From NCBI GenBank assembly GCA_020355165.1, contig CP070661.1:2737222-2788247 (forward strand): a DNA stretch of 51,026 nucleotides, in the 5' to 3' direction. Of the stretch, positions 25,862-34,749 are shown piece by piece. The notes under the pieces are model-generated. The model made no database searches and was not told the DNA's origin. It saw nothing but the letters and a program-made list of their open reading frames with translations. The DNA comes from Burkholderiales bacterium. Its GTDB lineage: Bacteria > Pseudomonadota > Gammaproteobacteria > Burkholderiales > Burkholderiaceae_F. The position numbers were made by a program, and so were the translations under genes. How positions within the stretch are numbered: position 1 is the first letter of the stretch; every line of letters starts with the position of its first letter.

Positions 25862-26410
25862 TCAGAACGCCGGCTTGGGCGAGGCGGTCTTGAAGGCCTG
25901 CACCGCGGCCAGGATCTCGCGGCGCGCTTCGTCGGGGCCCTGCCAGCCGACGATCTTCACCCACTTGCCGGGCTCGAGGTCCTTGTAGTGCTCGAAGAAG
26001 TGCGTGATCTGCGCGATTCGCTCGGGCGCGATGTCGTCGACCTTGCGCCAGTGCTTGTACCAGGGCAGGCACTTGTCGATCGGCACCGCCAGCAGCTTGG
26101 AGTCGCCGCCGCCCTCGTCCTCCATCTTCAGCACGCCGAGCGGCCGGCAGCGCACCACCACGCCGGTGGCGAGCGGAAACGGCGTGATCACCAGCACGTC
26201 GACCGGGTCGCCGTCGTCGGCGATCGTGTGCGGGATGTAGCCGTAGTTGCACGGGTAGTGCATCGACGTGCCGATGAAGCGGTCGACGAACAGCGCCCCT
26301 GATTCCTTGTCGACCTCGTACTTGATCGGGTCGGAATGGGCGGGTATTTCGACGATCACGTTGAACTCGTCGGGCAGCGCGCGACCCGAGGTAACTCGAT
26401 CGAGACCCAT
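25862..26410 (-). CDS. ppa: inorganic pyrophosphatase (family I)
   Basis: 182 residues, the normal size of the bacterial soluble enzyme, which hydrolyses pyrophosphate to phosphate. The signature DGDPVDVLV gives metal ligands Asp66, Asp68 and Asp71, and Asp103 completes the set. [18 protein letters not shown] and [12 protein letters not shown] are also characteristic. The ATG at 26410 follows GGGAGGA, so the longer open frame upstream was rejected. On the minus strand TACACT (about 26443-26438) could be the -10 box. Confidence 0.95.
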   Translation of the reverse strand: MGLDRVTSGRALPDEFNVIVEIPAHSDPIKYEVDKESGALFVDRFIGTSMHYPCNYGYIPHTIADDGDPVDVLVITPFPLATGVVVRCRPLGVLKMEDEGGGDSKLLAVPIDKCLPWYKHWRKVDDIAPERIAQITHFFEHYKDLEPGKWVKIVGWQGPDEARREILAAVQAFKTASPKPAF

Positions 26411-26517
26411 GCAATGCGTCCTCCCAGGCGCCGCCGAGTGTAAGCGAGCGATAAGTTGAGGCTGCCGCGGCCAGCGCCGATAATCGGCCGCACCACCGAC
26501 CAGCGAGGGAGACGGCA
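26411..26517. promoter_or_regulatory. divergent promoter region, ppa / aldehyde dehydrogenase
   Basis: 107 bp between divergent starts. TACACT on the minus strand (about 26443-26438) and GATAAT on the plus strand (26478-26483) are the only AT-rich hexamers and are likely -10 boxes of the two genes. Confidence 0.5.
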
Positions 26518-27990
26518 ATGGACGGCTCGTGGCGCGCCAGCGAGGGGCGGCACCATTTCATCGGCAACCGCTGGGCCGCCACGGCGAGCGGCGAATCGCT
26601 GCCGGTCACCGACCCGTCCAGCGGCGAGCCGTTCGCCCGGATCGCGCGCGGCAACGCTGCCGACGTCGACACTGCCGTGCAGGCCGCCAGGCGCGCCTTC
26701 GGCGACTGTGGCGAAGGGCCGTGGGGCAGGTTCTCCGCCGTCGAGCGCGGCCGCCTGCTGACCAAGCTCTCGCTGCGCGTGCAGGAGCACGCCGAGGAGC
26801 TGGCCGGTCTCGAGTCGCGCACCACCGGCAAGCCGCTGAAGCAGGGCCGCAACGACGCCGCCGCGCTGGCCCGTTACTTCGAGTACTACGCGGGCGCCGC
26901 CGACAAGCTGCACGGCGAGACGCTGCCGTACAGCGCCGGCATGACCGTGCTGACGCTGCGCGAGCCGCACGGCGTGACCGGGCACATCATCCCGTGGAAC
27001 TACCCGATGCAGATCTTCGGCCGCAGCGTCGGCGCGGCGCTGGCCGCCGGCAACGCCTGCGTGGTCAAGCCGGCCGAGGACGCCTGCCTGTCGCTGCTGC
27101 GCGTGGCCGAACTGGCCGCCGAGGTCGGCTTTCCCGACGGCGCGCTGAACATCGTCACCGGGCTCGGCAACGAGGCCGGCAGCGCGCTGGCGATGCACCC
27201 CGGCGTCGACCACATCTCGTTCACCGGCTCGCCGGTCACCGGAAGCAAGGTCGCGCAGGCGGCGGCCGCGCACCACTGCCCGGTGACGCTCGAACTCGGC
27301 GGCAAGTCGCCGCAGATCGTCTTCGCCGACGCCGATCTGGACGACGCGGTGCCGGTACTGGTGAACGCCATCATGCAGAACGCCGGTCAGACCTGTTCGG
27401 CCGGCAGCCGCCTGCTCGCCGAGAGGGCCGTGTACGAGGAACTGCTCGGGCGGGTCGGCGCGGCGATCCGCGCACTGAAGGCAGGCCCGGCGCTGGACGA
27501 TCTCGACCTCGGCCCGCTGATCCGCCGCTCGCAGCAGCAGCGCGTGTGGGACTTCCTGTCGCAGGCGCACGCCGACGGCATCGAGGTGGCGGCACAGGGC
27601 GAGGTGGTCGAGCAGGCGCCGCAAGGCGGCTTCTACCAGGCGCCGACGCTGCTGCGCGACGTGCCGCCGACGCACCCGATCGGGCAGCAGGAGATCTTCG
27701 GCCCGGTGCTGGCGGCGATGCCGTTCGAAGCCGAGGAGCAGGCCCTGTCGATCGCCAACGGCACGCCGTACGGTCTGGTGGCCGGCGTGTGGACGCGCGA
27801 CGGCGCGCGGCAGCTGCGTCTGGCGCGACGGCTGAACTGCGGCCAGGTATTCGTCAACAACTACGGCGCCGGCGGCGGCATCGAGCTGCCGTTCGGCGGC
27901 GTGAAGTCGAGCGGCTACGGCCGCGAGAAGGGCTTCGAGGCGCTGCTCGGATTCACCCGCCTGAAGACGGTCGCCATCCGCCACGGCTGA
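26518..27990 (+). CDS. NAD(P)-dependent aldehyde dehydrogenase (betaine-aldehyde DH-like)
   Basis: 490 residues, full length. Asn161 in IIPWNYP, Glu259 in LELGGKSP and Cys293 in [11 protein letters not shown] are the catalytic set. The [11 protein letters not shown] loop binds cofactor. The enzyme oxidises an aldehyde to its acid; similarity of the motifs to betaine and aminoaldehyde dehydrogenases is only suggestive. The gene diverges from ppa. It is followed after 2 nt by the remnant acetyltransferase and then the SDR gene, so these were probably one operon. Confidence 0.9.
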   Translation: MDGSWRASEGRHHFIGNRWAATASGESLPVTDPSSGEPFARIARGNAADVDTAVQAARRAFGDCGEGPWGRFSAVERGRLLTKLSLRVQEHAEELAGLESRTTGKPLKQGRNDAAALARYFEYYAGAADKLHGETLPYSAGMTVLTLREPHGVTGHIIPWNYPMQIFGRSVGAALAAGNACVVKPAEDACLSLLRVAELAAEVGFPDGALNIVTGLGNEAGSALAMHPGVDHISFTGSPVTGSKVAQAAAAHHCPVTLELGGKSPQIVFADADLDDAVPVLVNAIMQNAGQTCSAGSRLLAERAVYEELLGRVGAAIRALKAGPALDDLDLGPLIRRSQQQRVWDFLSQAHADGIEVAAQGEVVEQAPQGGFYQAPTLLRDVPPTHPIGQQEIFGPVLAAMPFEAEEQALSIANGTPYGLVAGVWTRDGARQLRLARRLNCGQVFVNNYGAGGGIELPFGGVKSSGYGREKGFEALLGFTRLKTVAIRHG

Positions 27991-27992
27991 CG

Positions 27993-28135
27993 ATGCCGAT
28001 TCGCGCCGCCCGCGTGGCCGACGTCGATCCGAGGCCGGCGCTGCGCAGCCGCCGGTGGCCGGCCGTGATCTGCCTCGCGCGGCCGGCCTCGTGCCGATCG
28101 GGCACCTGATCTTCCATCGCAAGGAGCTGTCATGA
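27993..28135 (+). pseudogene. possible internally deleted GNAT acetyltransferase gene
   Basis: An ATG 2 nt after the aldehyde dehydrogenase stop begins MPIRAARVADVD, the usual opening of GNAT acetyltransferases. Another frame ends GLVPIGHLIFHRKELS, like a GNAT C-terminus, with its TGA overlapping the ATG of the SDR gene as ATGA (28132-28135). The 143 nt between are too short and out of frame, so the core of the gene seems to be deleted while both operon junctions remain. This is inferred from short matches. Confidence 0.4.
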
Positions 28136-28899
28136 GCACGGCAAGGCTGCAGGACAAGGTCGCCATCGTCACCGGCGCGGCCTCGGGGTTCGGCCGGGGC
28201 ATCGCCGAGCGCTTCGCCGAGGAAGGCTGCGCGGTGATCGTCAACGACATCGCGCGCGACGCCGGCGAGCGGGTGGCGGCGGCGATCCGCAACCGCGGCG
28301 GGCGGGCCCGGTTCGCCTACGGCGACGTGTCGAAGGACGCCGACGTCGCGCAGCTGCTGGCGGCGACGCTGGAGCAGTTCGGCCGGCTGCACATCGTGGT
28401 GAACAACGCCGGCACGACGCACCGCAACCAGCCGCTGCTCGATGTCGGCGAGGACGAGTTCGACCGCATCTACGCGGTGAACGTGAAGAGCATCTACCTC
28501 ACCGCCCGCCACGTCGTGCCTTACTTCCGCAAAGCGGGCGGCGGCGTGTTCGTCAACGTCGCTTCAACCGCCGGCGTGCGGCCGCGGCCAGGGCTGGTCT
28601 GGTACAACGGCACCAAGGGCGCGGTCATCATCACCAGCAAGGGCATGGCCGCCGAGCTCGGGCCCGACGGGATCCGGGTCAACTGCATCAACCCGGTGAT
28701 CGGCGAAACCGGGCTGCTCGAGCAGTTCATGGGCCTGCCCGACACGCCGGAGAACCGGCAGAAGTTCCTCGCCACCATCCCGCTGGGCCGCATGTCGAGG
28801 CCGCTCGACATCGCCAATGCCTGCCTGTTCCTCGCGTCCGACGAGGCGCAGTTCATCACCGGCGCCTGCCTGGAGGTCGATGGCGGCCGCTGCGTCTAG
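28132..28899 (+). CDS. short-chain dehydrogenase/reductase (SDR)
   Basis: 255 residues, a classical SDR. The cofactor motif GAASGFG is at 15-21, Asp39 at the end of strand two suggests NAD(H) preference, and NNAG is at 91-94. The catalytic set is Asn118, Ser145, Tyr158 and Lys162 (YNGTK). The C-terminal FITGACLEVDGGR is typical. It oxidises or reduces an alcohol/ketone of unknown identity. The AAGGAGC ribosome site lies inside the remnant GNAT sequence, and the start overlaps that frame's stop. Confidence 0.9.
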   Translation: MSTARLQDKVAIVTGAASGFGRGIAERFAEEGCAVIVNDIARDAGERVAAAIRNRGGRARFAYGDVSKDADVAQLLAATLEQFGRLHIVVNNAGTTHRNQPLLDVGEDEFDRIYAVNVKSIYLTARHVVPYFRKAGGGVFVNVASTAGVRPRPGLVWYNGTKGAVIITSKGMAAELGPDGIRVNCINPVIGETGLLEQFMGLPDTPENRQKFLATIPLGRMSRPLDIANACLFLASDEAQFITGACLEVDGGRCV

Positions 28900-29025
28900 C
28901 GGGTCGGCGCGGCCCTCAGGAAGGCAGCGCGTGGCGCCGGCGAGGTCGCGGCGCGGGGATTTGGCATGATCGCGACCGCCGCGGGGCACCTGTCGTCGCC
29001 GCGGCGGATCTTTCGGAGCCCGTCG

Positions 29026-29931
29026 ATGAAATTCGAAACCCCGCTAGGTGCACTGCTCGTCGGCCTGGCCGCCGCGCTGATGGCCGCGCCGGCCGCGCAG
29101 GCCCAGCAGGACTGGCATCCGTTCGCCTCGATCACGCCGGTGTACGTGGGCGGCGCCGACATCGACGGCGGCGGCGACTACAGCGTGGCCAGCGCGATCG
29201 TGCGTGCCGGTGTGCAGCGCAGCTTCGGCGGCGCCAACCTCGCCGGCGTGACGTTCAACTACGACTACTCCGACTACTCGTTCTCCAGCCCGGCGGCCTT
29301 CGGCGGCGCCGCGCCGTGGAACGTCGTCAGGCGTTACGGCGTGGCCGTGCCGATGGTGTTCGGCGTCAGCGATCGATGGGTGCTCGGCGTCATTCCCTCG
29401 CTCGACTGGTTCCGCGAGAACGGGGCCGACCAGGGCGAATCGCTCAGCTGGGGCGGCGTGCTGTCGGCGACCCGCTTCTTCGACGGCGGCAACAGGCTCG
29501 GCCTCGGCGTCGGCGTGTTCCAGCGCCTGGAGAAGACCAGCGTCTTCCCGCTGCTGCTGGTCGACTGGAAGCTCGGCGATCGGTGGCGGCTGGTCAACCC
29601 GCTGCCGGCGGGCCCCACCGGCCCGGCCGGACTCGAGCTCGACTACCGTCTCGACGGCGGCTGGAACGTGGGCCTCGGCGCGGCCTGGCGCACCGTACGG
29701 TTCCGCCTCAGCGAGGCCGGCCCGGTCGCCAACGGCATCGGCGAGGAGCGCGGCTTCCCGGTCTTCCTGCGCGCCCGACGCAGCTTCGGGCAGGGCATGG
29801 CGCTGCACCTTTACGCCGGCGTGGTCACCGCCGGCCAGTTGCGGGTCGAGGACCCGGACGGCAACGGCCTGCGGGAAGTCGACGTCGATCCGGCGCCGCT
29901 TCTCGGCCTGACCTTCTCCGCCCGCTTCTAG
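29026..29931 (+). CDS. putative outer-membrane beta-barrel protein (DUF6268-like)
   Basis: 301 residues. A signal peptide covers 1-27 or so (hydrophobic core, then APAAQAQQ). The rest is rich in alternating strands ending in aromatic residues and Gly/Asp turns, and it closes with a LLGLTFSARF strand ending in Phe, a beta-barrel assembly signal. This fits an outer-membrane protein; assignment to DUF6268 is from general resemblance. GGAG precedes the ATG at 29026, which is why it was preferred over an earlier ATG at 28966. The stop codon is part of the palindromic repeat that follows. Confidence 0.65.
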   Translation: MKFETPLGALLVGLAAALMAAPAAQAQQDWHPFASITPVYVGGADIDGGGDYSVASAIVRAGVQRSFGGANLAGVTFNYDYSDYSFSSPAAFGGAAPWNVVRRYGVAVPMVFGVSDRWVLGVIPSLDWFRENGADQGESLSWGGVLSATRFFDGGNRLGLGVGVFQRLEKTSVFPLLLVDWKLGDRWRLVNPLPAGPTGPAGLELDYRLDGGWNVGLGAAWRTVRFRLSEAGPVANGIGEERGFPVFLRARRSFGQGMALHLYAGVVTAGQLRVEDPDGNGLREVDVDPAPLLGLTFSARF

Positions 29932-30096
29932 GGCCTGTTCACGCCAGAGCCGGGAGTGCGAAGGGTTGGGCCGAAGTGCGGCGTCTGCCTTGTCGGACGG
30001 CTTGCGCAGGGCAGCGGCCCGGCGCGGCGCCGTCCTTCGCGCAGCCGCTCGCATTGCGGCCCAACGCATCTCACGCACTTAGCGTGAACAGGCCCT
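29930..30096. repeat. long imperfect palindrome with GGGCCTGTTCACGC ends
   Basis: The element starts AGGGCCTGTTCACGC (29930-29944) and ends with its exact reverse complement (30082-30096). Inner arms also pair: GTTGGGCCG near 29966 with CGGCCCAAC near 30057-30065. The whole 167 bp can fold into one long hairpin. Its left end includes the stop codon of the beta-barrel gene. A single unit of the same motif lies at 34437-34462. It resembles a REP/MITE-type non-coding repeat and may also act as a terminator between convergent genes. Confidence 0.7.
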
Positions 30097-30205
30097 GGTT
30101 GCCGCTGCCGGCGCCTCGCATCGGCGTCGGCCGCCCGGCGGGGCGCCGGCGCAGCGCGCCGATTGCCCGCTCGCGGCAGGCGGCGCGGGTCAGGCCGACG
30201 CGCCG

Positions 30206-31420
30206 TCAGTGCTCGGCCGCCGCGCCGCCGCCGGGCGCCGCACCGAGTTCGCTGGCGAAGGCAAGCGCCGCTTCGCGAAAGTAGCCTCGCGCGGCTGCTT
30301 CGTCACCGGTCGCCTCAGCGATGCGCGCCAGCGCCAGCGAGGTCTCGCCGCTCGGTTGCAGCCGACGGCTGTCGCCCAGATAGCCGAGCGCCTTGCCCCA
30401 CAGCTGCTCGCGCTCGCACAGCAGGCCGAGCGCGCGCAACAGCGCCGGGTCGTTGGCATGCTCGACCAGCCAGGCGCTGGCCTGTTCGATGCGCTGGCGG
30501 TATGGCGGCGCGTCGATGCGGCCGTACAGTTCGACCAGATCGGCGTCCCAGCCCTGCTTCAGCGCCGCTTCGATCAGCTCGGCCGCGACCTCGCCACGGC
30601 CGGCCGCAGCAAGCAACCTTGCCGCCTCGGCGGCCAGCTCGGGCCGGCGCAGTTCCGCCGTCGGGATGCGGCGGCACTCGGCGACCAGATCATCGGCATC
30701 GAGGCTGTGATCGGCCAGCCGGCCGCGATAGGCAGCCAGCCGGAAGCCCTGCGCCGAGGCGGCGTGCAGTGCGCGGCGCTTGTCGAGCAGGCGCACGCCC
30801 TTCAGCACGTCGTCCCAGCGATGCGCCTGCGCGTTGACGCCGAGCGCGATGCGCGAGGCGTGGATGTGGCGGCCGCCGGAGCGCTGCATCTCGGCGACCG
30901 CCTCCTGCGCCTTCTCGGTCTCGCGGGTCTCGGTCCACATCTCGGCGCTGGAGACGAGCCTCGCCATCTGCACGCCGGGGTCGGACCCGGCCTGGCGCAG
31001 CCAGTCGTCGCGGCGCTGGTACTCCTGCATGCGGTGCGCGGCGCGCGCGGCCAGCAGCGCCGTCAGCGCGGCGTTCTCGGGCGAGCCCTGCGCGTCGCGC
31101 GCGGCCCGCTCGACGCGCGCATAGCGTCCCTCGAGCAGCGCCAGCACCGCGACCCGCAACGCGTGCAGGCTGCCCATCATGCCGCGGCTGGCCCGATAGT
31201 CCGCCACCCGGCGCGGAAACTCCGCCAGCGCGTGGCCGAGCCGCGCCAGCAGGTACACCGCGAGCAGCAGCAGCGCCAGCAGCAGCAGCAGGAAGTTCAG
31301 CGACAGGTCGACCCGGTACGGCGGCACGAAGATCGCCACGTTGCCGTCGTTGAACTGCGCCGCCAGCGCCGCGACCACGGCAAGCGCCGCCAGCACGAAC
31401 AGCCAGAACAGCATCCGCAT
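30206..31420 (-). CDS. hemY: HemY-like membrane protein of heme biosynthesis operon
   Basis: 404 residues. Two N-terminal membrane helices (about 3-22 and 41-60) flank the conserved FNDGNVAIFVPPYRVDLSLN segment of the HemY_N domain. The rest is helical repeats of TPR type. In Beta- and Gammaproteobacteria this protein, distinct from the Bacillus oxidase of the same name, is the last gene of hemCDXY; its exact role in heme metabolism is unsettled. It follows hemX by 47 nt. Confidence 0.88.
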   Translation of the reverse strand: MRMLFWLFVLAALAVVAALAAQFNDGNVAIFVPPYRVDLSLNFLLLLLALLLLAVYLLARLGHALAEFPRRVADYRASRGMMGSLHALRVAVLALLEGRYARVERAARDAQGSPENAALTALLAARAAHRMQEYQRRDDWLRQAGSDPGVQMARLVSSAEMWTETRETEKAQEAVAEMQRSGGRHIHASRIALGVNAQAHRWDDVLKGVRLLDKRRALHAASAQGFRLAAYRGRLADHSLDADDLVAECRRIPTAELRRPELAAEAARLLAAAGRGEVAAELIEAALKQGWDADLVELYGRIDAPPYRQRIEQASAWLVEHANDPALLRALGLLCEREQLWGKALGYLGDSRRLQPSGETSLALARIAEATGDEAAARGYFREAALAFASELGAAPGGGAAAEH

Positions 31421-31467
31421 CGGCGGCTCCCCTCAGCCCGCCGCCTGGCACCGCCAGCAGCGGCGCC

Positions 31468-32532
31468 TCATCGGCGCGCCCGCGCCGCCCGCACGGCGGC
31501 CTGGCTGTCGGCCAGCGTCGGCACCTCGAACGACAGCGCCGTCGACCGAAGCTGCCGCAGGGTCGCCGCGGCGGCGTTCACGCCGGCGTGCCTGCCGTCG
31601 AAATACAACGCGAGCAGGGTCAGCGCACTGTCGATGTCGCCCTGGTACAGTCTGTCGCTGCGCGCCAGCAGCGACAGGCGCGCGGCCAGCAGCCGCAGCT
31701 TCAGCTGCTGTCGCACCAGCTTGCCCTGCTCGCCGTTGAGCAGCAGCGCCTCGGGCGTGCCGACCTCGTTGATCCGCACCAGCTCGCCGAGCTCCGCCGC
31801 CAGCCACGCGCGCACCCGCTGCCACGCACTCGGCGGCGGCGGCGGTGGCTCCGGCTGCGCCTCGGCTTTCTTGGCTGCGCCGCGGGCGCCCGCCTTCGCC
31901 GGCGCGGCCGGCGGCGAGCCGGCCGGTGTGTTGGCCAGCGGCCAGACGTCGGCACCGGCGATCAGCTGGTCCAGCTTCAGCGCCGCGGCCGTGAGGTCGA
32001 CCACCGGCACCGCGCGCAGTCGCCCAATGTCGCGCGACAGCGCCCGTCGCAGCCCCGCCCAGCGCGGGTCAGTGGCCGCGGCCAGGCGCGAGTCGGCGAG
32101 CTCCAGCGCGGCCAGGGCGGTGGTGGGCTGGCGCGTGAGCTGCAGATCGCCGCTCGCCATCATCACCAGCCGCTCGACTTCGAACAGCAGCGCATCGTCG
32201 CGCCCCGGCCCGGCGGGCACCTCGGCGGCGGCCGCCTCGGCCGCGGCCTGCTCCAGTTCGGCCACCTTCTTCTGCGCGTCCTGCGCCTGCTGCGCGGCGG
32301 CCTGTGCCTGCGCCATGGCCTCAGCCGCTTCCCGTGCCCGGTTCGCGGCGAGTTCCTCCTGCTGGCGGGCCCGGCGCCACGACTCCATGGCGACATAGCC
32401 GGCGACCAGCACCAGCGCCGCCACCAGCAGCGTCAGCAGCGGGCGCCGCCTGCTGCGACGCGCTGCGGCATCGTTGCCCTGCCGTTGCGGCGTCGGCTGT
32501 TCGGGGCCTGCGGATGGAGTGGCTTCGCTCAT
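31468..32532 (-). CDS. hemX: HemX-like membrane protein
   Basis: 354 residues. A basic N-terminus is followed by one membrane helix (about 31-50), an Ala/Gln-rich coiled coil (about 58-100), and a periplasmic helical domain. This is the HemX family (PF04375 type), sometimes labelled uroporphyrinogen-III C-methyltransferase although it lacks that enzyme's SAM-binding domain. It lies between hemD and hemY, as in many Betaproteobacteria. A -10-like TAGAAT near the hemD stop may give hemXY their own promoter. Confidence 0.88.
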   Translation of the reverse strand: MSEATPSAGPEQPTPQRQGNDAAARRSRRRPLLTLLVAALVLVAGYVAMESWRRARQQEELAANRAREAAEAMAQAQAAAQQAQDAQKKVAELEQAAAEAAAAEVPAGPGRDDALLFEVERLVMMASGDLQLTRQPTTALAALELADSRLAAATDPRWAGLRRALSRDIGRLRAVPVVDLTAAALKLDQLIAGADVWPLANTPAGSPPAAPAKAGARGAAKKAEAQPEPPPPPPSAWQRVRAWLAAELGELVRINEVGTPEALLLNGEQGKLVRQQLKLRLLAARLSLLARSDRLYQGDIDSALTLLALYFDGRHAGVNAAAATLRQLRSTALSFEVPTLADSQAAVRAARARR

Positions 32533-32656
32533 TGACTCTGCCGGGACGCGATGCGCCGCGGCGGCGGCCGGGTCGCGGGCTGCCGTTGCACGGTGCAGAT
32601 CGCCCGCTGCCGCGGCGCCTCGCGCCGACGGCCTTCGGCTTCGCCGGGTGCGGCCG

Positions 32657-32662
32657 ATTCTA
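32657..32662 (-). promoter_or_regulatory. possible internal promoter (-10 TAGAAT) for hemX-hemY
   Basis: On the minus strand TAGAAT overlaps the hemD stop codon TAG and lies about 125 nt before hemX, which is the longest gap in the operon. No good -35 was found at 16-18 nt spacing. Confidence 0.4.
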
Positions 32663-33442
32663 GCCGGCGGCCTCGCGAAGCGAGCCGACGATCGCGTCGA
32701 CTTCCGCTGCGCAGACGGTGACGCGGGCGAAGCCGGCCCCGCGCAGCCGCTCGGCGATGCGCGGATGCGACGCTAGCGCCGGACCGGCGCGCAGTGCCCG
32801 CAGCACCTCGGCCTGGCTGACGAGCATGGCGGCCAGCGCGTCGACGGCGTCGCTGCTGCTGATCACGCTGGCGATGCCGGACCGCGCCGCGGCGGCCAGT
32901 TCCCCGCGCAGCGCCGCCGACGGCGCAAACGGCAGCCGCGAGTAGACGGCCAGCGGCGTCACGGCGCTGCCGGCCGACTGCAGTTTCTCGGCCAGCCACT
33001 CGCGGCCGCTTTGCGCGCGCAGCAGCAGCACGCGGCGCGGCAGCGGCCGCATCGCCTGCAGCAGCGGCCACAGCGACTCCGATCCGGAGCCGCCCATGTC
33101 CTGCTCGCGCGCCGGCAGTACCGTTGCGCCGGCCGCGCCCGCGATCGCGTCGAGCACGGCGGCACGCGTGCCGGCGCCGACTGCGGCGATCGCAGTGCCG
33201 GCCGGCCACGGCCGGCCGAGCAGCGGCGCGGTGGCGCGGGCCGACTGCGGACTGACGAAGATCGCGAGATCGAAATCGGCCAGCGAGGCGAGCGTCGCGC
33301 GCGCCCGTGCTTCGTCGGGTGCGGGGCCGAAGGCGAACGCCGGCAGCCACAGCGCCGGCTGGCCGGTGCGGGCCAGCGCCTCGGCCAGCCTGCGCCCGGC
33401 CTCGCCGGGCCGGGTGACGACGACGGTGACCGCGGCCGGCAC
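32660..33442 (-). CDS. hemD: uroporphyrinogen-III synthase
   Basis: 260 residues. The family is poorly conserved, but VVVTRPGEAGRRLAEAL at the N-terminus, AIFVSPQSARA (about 54-64), AVGAGTRAAVL and VISSSDAVDAL in the second domain are typical. It cyclises hydroxymethylbilane with inversion of ring D to give uroporphyrinogen III. The start is GTG at 33442, 7 nt after the hemC stop, so the two are co-translated. Confidence 0.92.
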   Translation of the reverse strand: MPAAVTVVVTRPGEAGRRLAEALARTGQPALWLPAFAFGPAPDEARARATLASLADFDLAIFVSPQSARATAPLLGRPWPAGTAIAAVGAGTRAAVLDAIAGAAGATVLPAREQDMGGSGSESLWPLLQAMRPLPRRVLLLRAQSGREWLAEKLQSAGSAVTPLAVYSRLPFAPSAALRGELAAAARSGIASVISSSDAVDALAAMLVSQAEVLRALRAGPALASHPRIAERLRGAGFARVTVCAAEVDAIVGSLREAAG

Positions 33443-33449
33443 CGCGCGC

Positions 33450-34373
33450 TCAGCCCGGCGCCGGCAGCAGCTGCAGCGCGCCGAGCTTCTTCAGCTGCTC
33501 GACGACCTCGGCACCGAGCGGCTCCGGATCGCCTACCGCGCCGAGCGCTTCGGCAGCAACCAGCTCGCCGGTGCGGTGGTTGCCGACGCGCGCTCGCAGG
33601 CGCAGCCGGCCATCGGGCTCGACCTCGGCGAAAGCCGCCAGCGGCACCTCGCAGCTGCCGCCGAGCAGCCGGGAGACCGCGCGCTCGGCCGCCGTGGCGG
33701 CGCGGGTGGCAGCGTCCTCCAGCGGCGCGACCAGCGCCGCCGCGTCGCCGTTGGCGGCCAGCACCTCGATGCCGAGCGCACCCTGCCCCGGCGCCGGCAG
33801 GAACTGGCGGGTCGGCAGGATCTGACGGATGCGATCGGCCAGTCCGAGCCGCTTCAGGCCGGCGGCCGCCATCAGCAGCGCGTCGAACTCGCCGGCGTCG
33901 AGCTTGCGCAGGCGCGTGCCGACGTTGCCGCGCACCGGGCGGATGTCGAGCCGGGGAAACGCCGCGCGCAGCATCAGCTCGCGGCGCAGGCTGGAGGTGC
34001 CGACGACGCTGCCGGCCGGCATCGCCTCCAGGCTGTCGTAGCGCGGCGAGACAAAGCAGTCGCGCGGATCCTCGCGCGCCATCACCGCGGCCAGGCTGAA
34101 TTCCGGCGCCAGCTGCATCGGCACGTCCTTCAGCGAGTGCACGGCGATGTGGGCGCGACCCTCGGCCAGCGCCACCTCGAGTTCCTTGATGAACAGACCC
34201 TTGCCGCCGACCTTGGACAGCGCGCGGTCGAGGATCTGGTCGCCGCGGGTGGTCATGCCGAGCAGCTCGACGCGCGCGCCGGGATGCAGCTGCCGCAGCC
34301 GGTCGCGCACGTGCTCGGCCTGCCACAGCGCGAGCGGGCTTTCACGGGTGGCGATGATCCAGGCCTCGGTCAT
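33450..34373 (-). CDS. hemC: hydroxymethylbilane synthase (porphobilinogen deaminase)
   Basis: 307 residues, the standard length. [15 protein letters not shown] is the N-terminal signature. Asp83 (HSLKDVP) is the catalytic acid and Cys241 ([12 protein letters not shown]) carries the dipyrromethane cofactor. It polymerises four porphobilinogens to hydroxymethylbilane. It is first in the hemCDXY operon. A TACGAT hexamer (minus strand, 34408-34403) about 30 nt before the ATG is a likely -10. Confidence 0.96.
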   Translation of the reverse strand: MTEAWIIATRESPLALWQAEHVRDRLRQLHPGARVELLGMTTRGDQILDRALSKVGGKGLFIKELEVALAEGRAHIAVHSLKDVPMQLAPEFSLAAVMAREDPRDCFVSPRYDSLEAMPAGSVVGTSSLRRELMLRAAFPRLDIRPVRGNVGTRLRKLDAGEFDALLMAAAGLKRLGLADRIRQILPTRQFLPAPGQGALGIEVLAANGDAAALVAPLEDAATRAATAAERAVSRLLGGSCEVPLAAFAEVEPDGRLRLRARVGNHRTGELVAAEALGAVGDPEPLGAEVVEQLKKLGALQLLPAPG

Positions 34374-34402
34374 GGCGTGCGGCGGTTCGCGAAACGGGGC
34401 GG

Positions 34403-34408
34403 ATCGTA
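34403..34408 (-). promoter_or_regulatory. -10 box of hemC operon
   Basis: TACGAT on the minus strand about 30 nt before the hemC ATG, the only AT-containing hexamer in a very GC-rich leader. No clear -35. Confidence 0.4.
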
Positions 34409-34434
34409 GCGCGGCGGCCGGTCCCGCCGGCGCC

Positions 34435-34462
34435 CTAGGGCCTGTTCACGCTAAAGCCCTAG
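34435..34462. repeat. single unit of the GGGCCTGTTCACGC repeat
   Basis: CTAGGGC (34435-34441) and GCCCTAG (34456-34462) are perfect inverted repeats around CTGTTCACGCTAAA. The core GGGCCTGTTCACGC is identical to the ends of the palindrome at 29930-30096. Its right arm contains the stop codon (34459-34461) of the DUF1330 gene. Confidence 0.65.
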
Positions 34463-34743
34463 TCCTCGTACGCGGTCAGCACGACGTCCGCCGCGGCATC
34501 GCGCAGCGGGATCAGCGCCTGGTACTCCGGCGAGTCGAACCAGCGGCGCAGCGCCGCCGTGTCGGCGAATCGCGCCACCACCACGCGCTCGCCGTGCGAC
34601 CGGCCCGACAGGTGCCCGCAAGAGGCTGCGCGAAGCAGCACCTCGCCGCCATGAACGCGGAAGGTCTCCGCCACGCCGGCCACGTAGCGCGCCCACAGCG
34701 TCCCGTCGCGAACGGCGATCGTGCCGACGATGTAGGCAGCCAC
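34459..34743 (-). CDS. DUF1330 domain protein
   Basis: 94 residues. MAAYIVGTIAVRDGTLWARYV, then FADTAALRRWFDSPEYQALIPLR, is the DUF1330 pattern, a small ferredoxin-like-fold (dimeric alpha/beta barrel) family of unknown function. The stop codon is inside a repeat unit. The ATG lies 6 nt after the mrp stop, so the pair is probably one transcript. Confidence 0.85.
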   Translation of the reverse strand: MAAYIVGTIAVRDGTLWARYVAGVAETFRVHGGEVLLRAASCGHLSGRSHGERVVVARFADTAALRRWFDSPEYQALIPLRDAAADVVLTAYED

Positions 34744-34749
34744 GCCGCG

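Noticed and set aside
26356..28512. 718-codon open frame on the minus strand
   Set aside because: Runs antisense across the aldehyde dehydrogenase and SDR genes, with no domain features.
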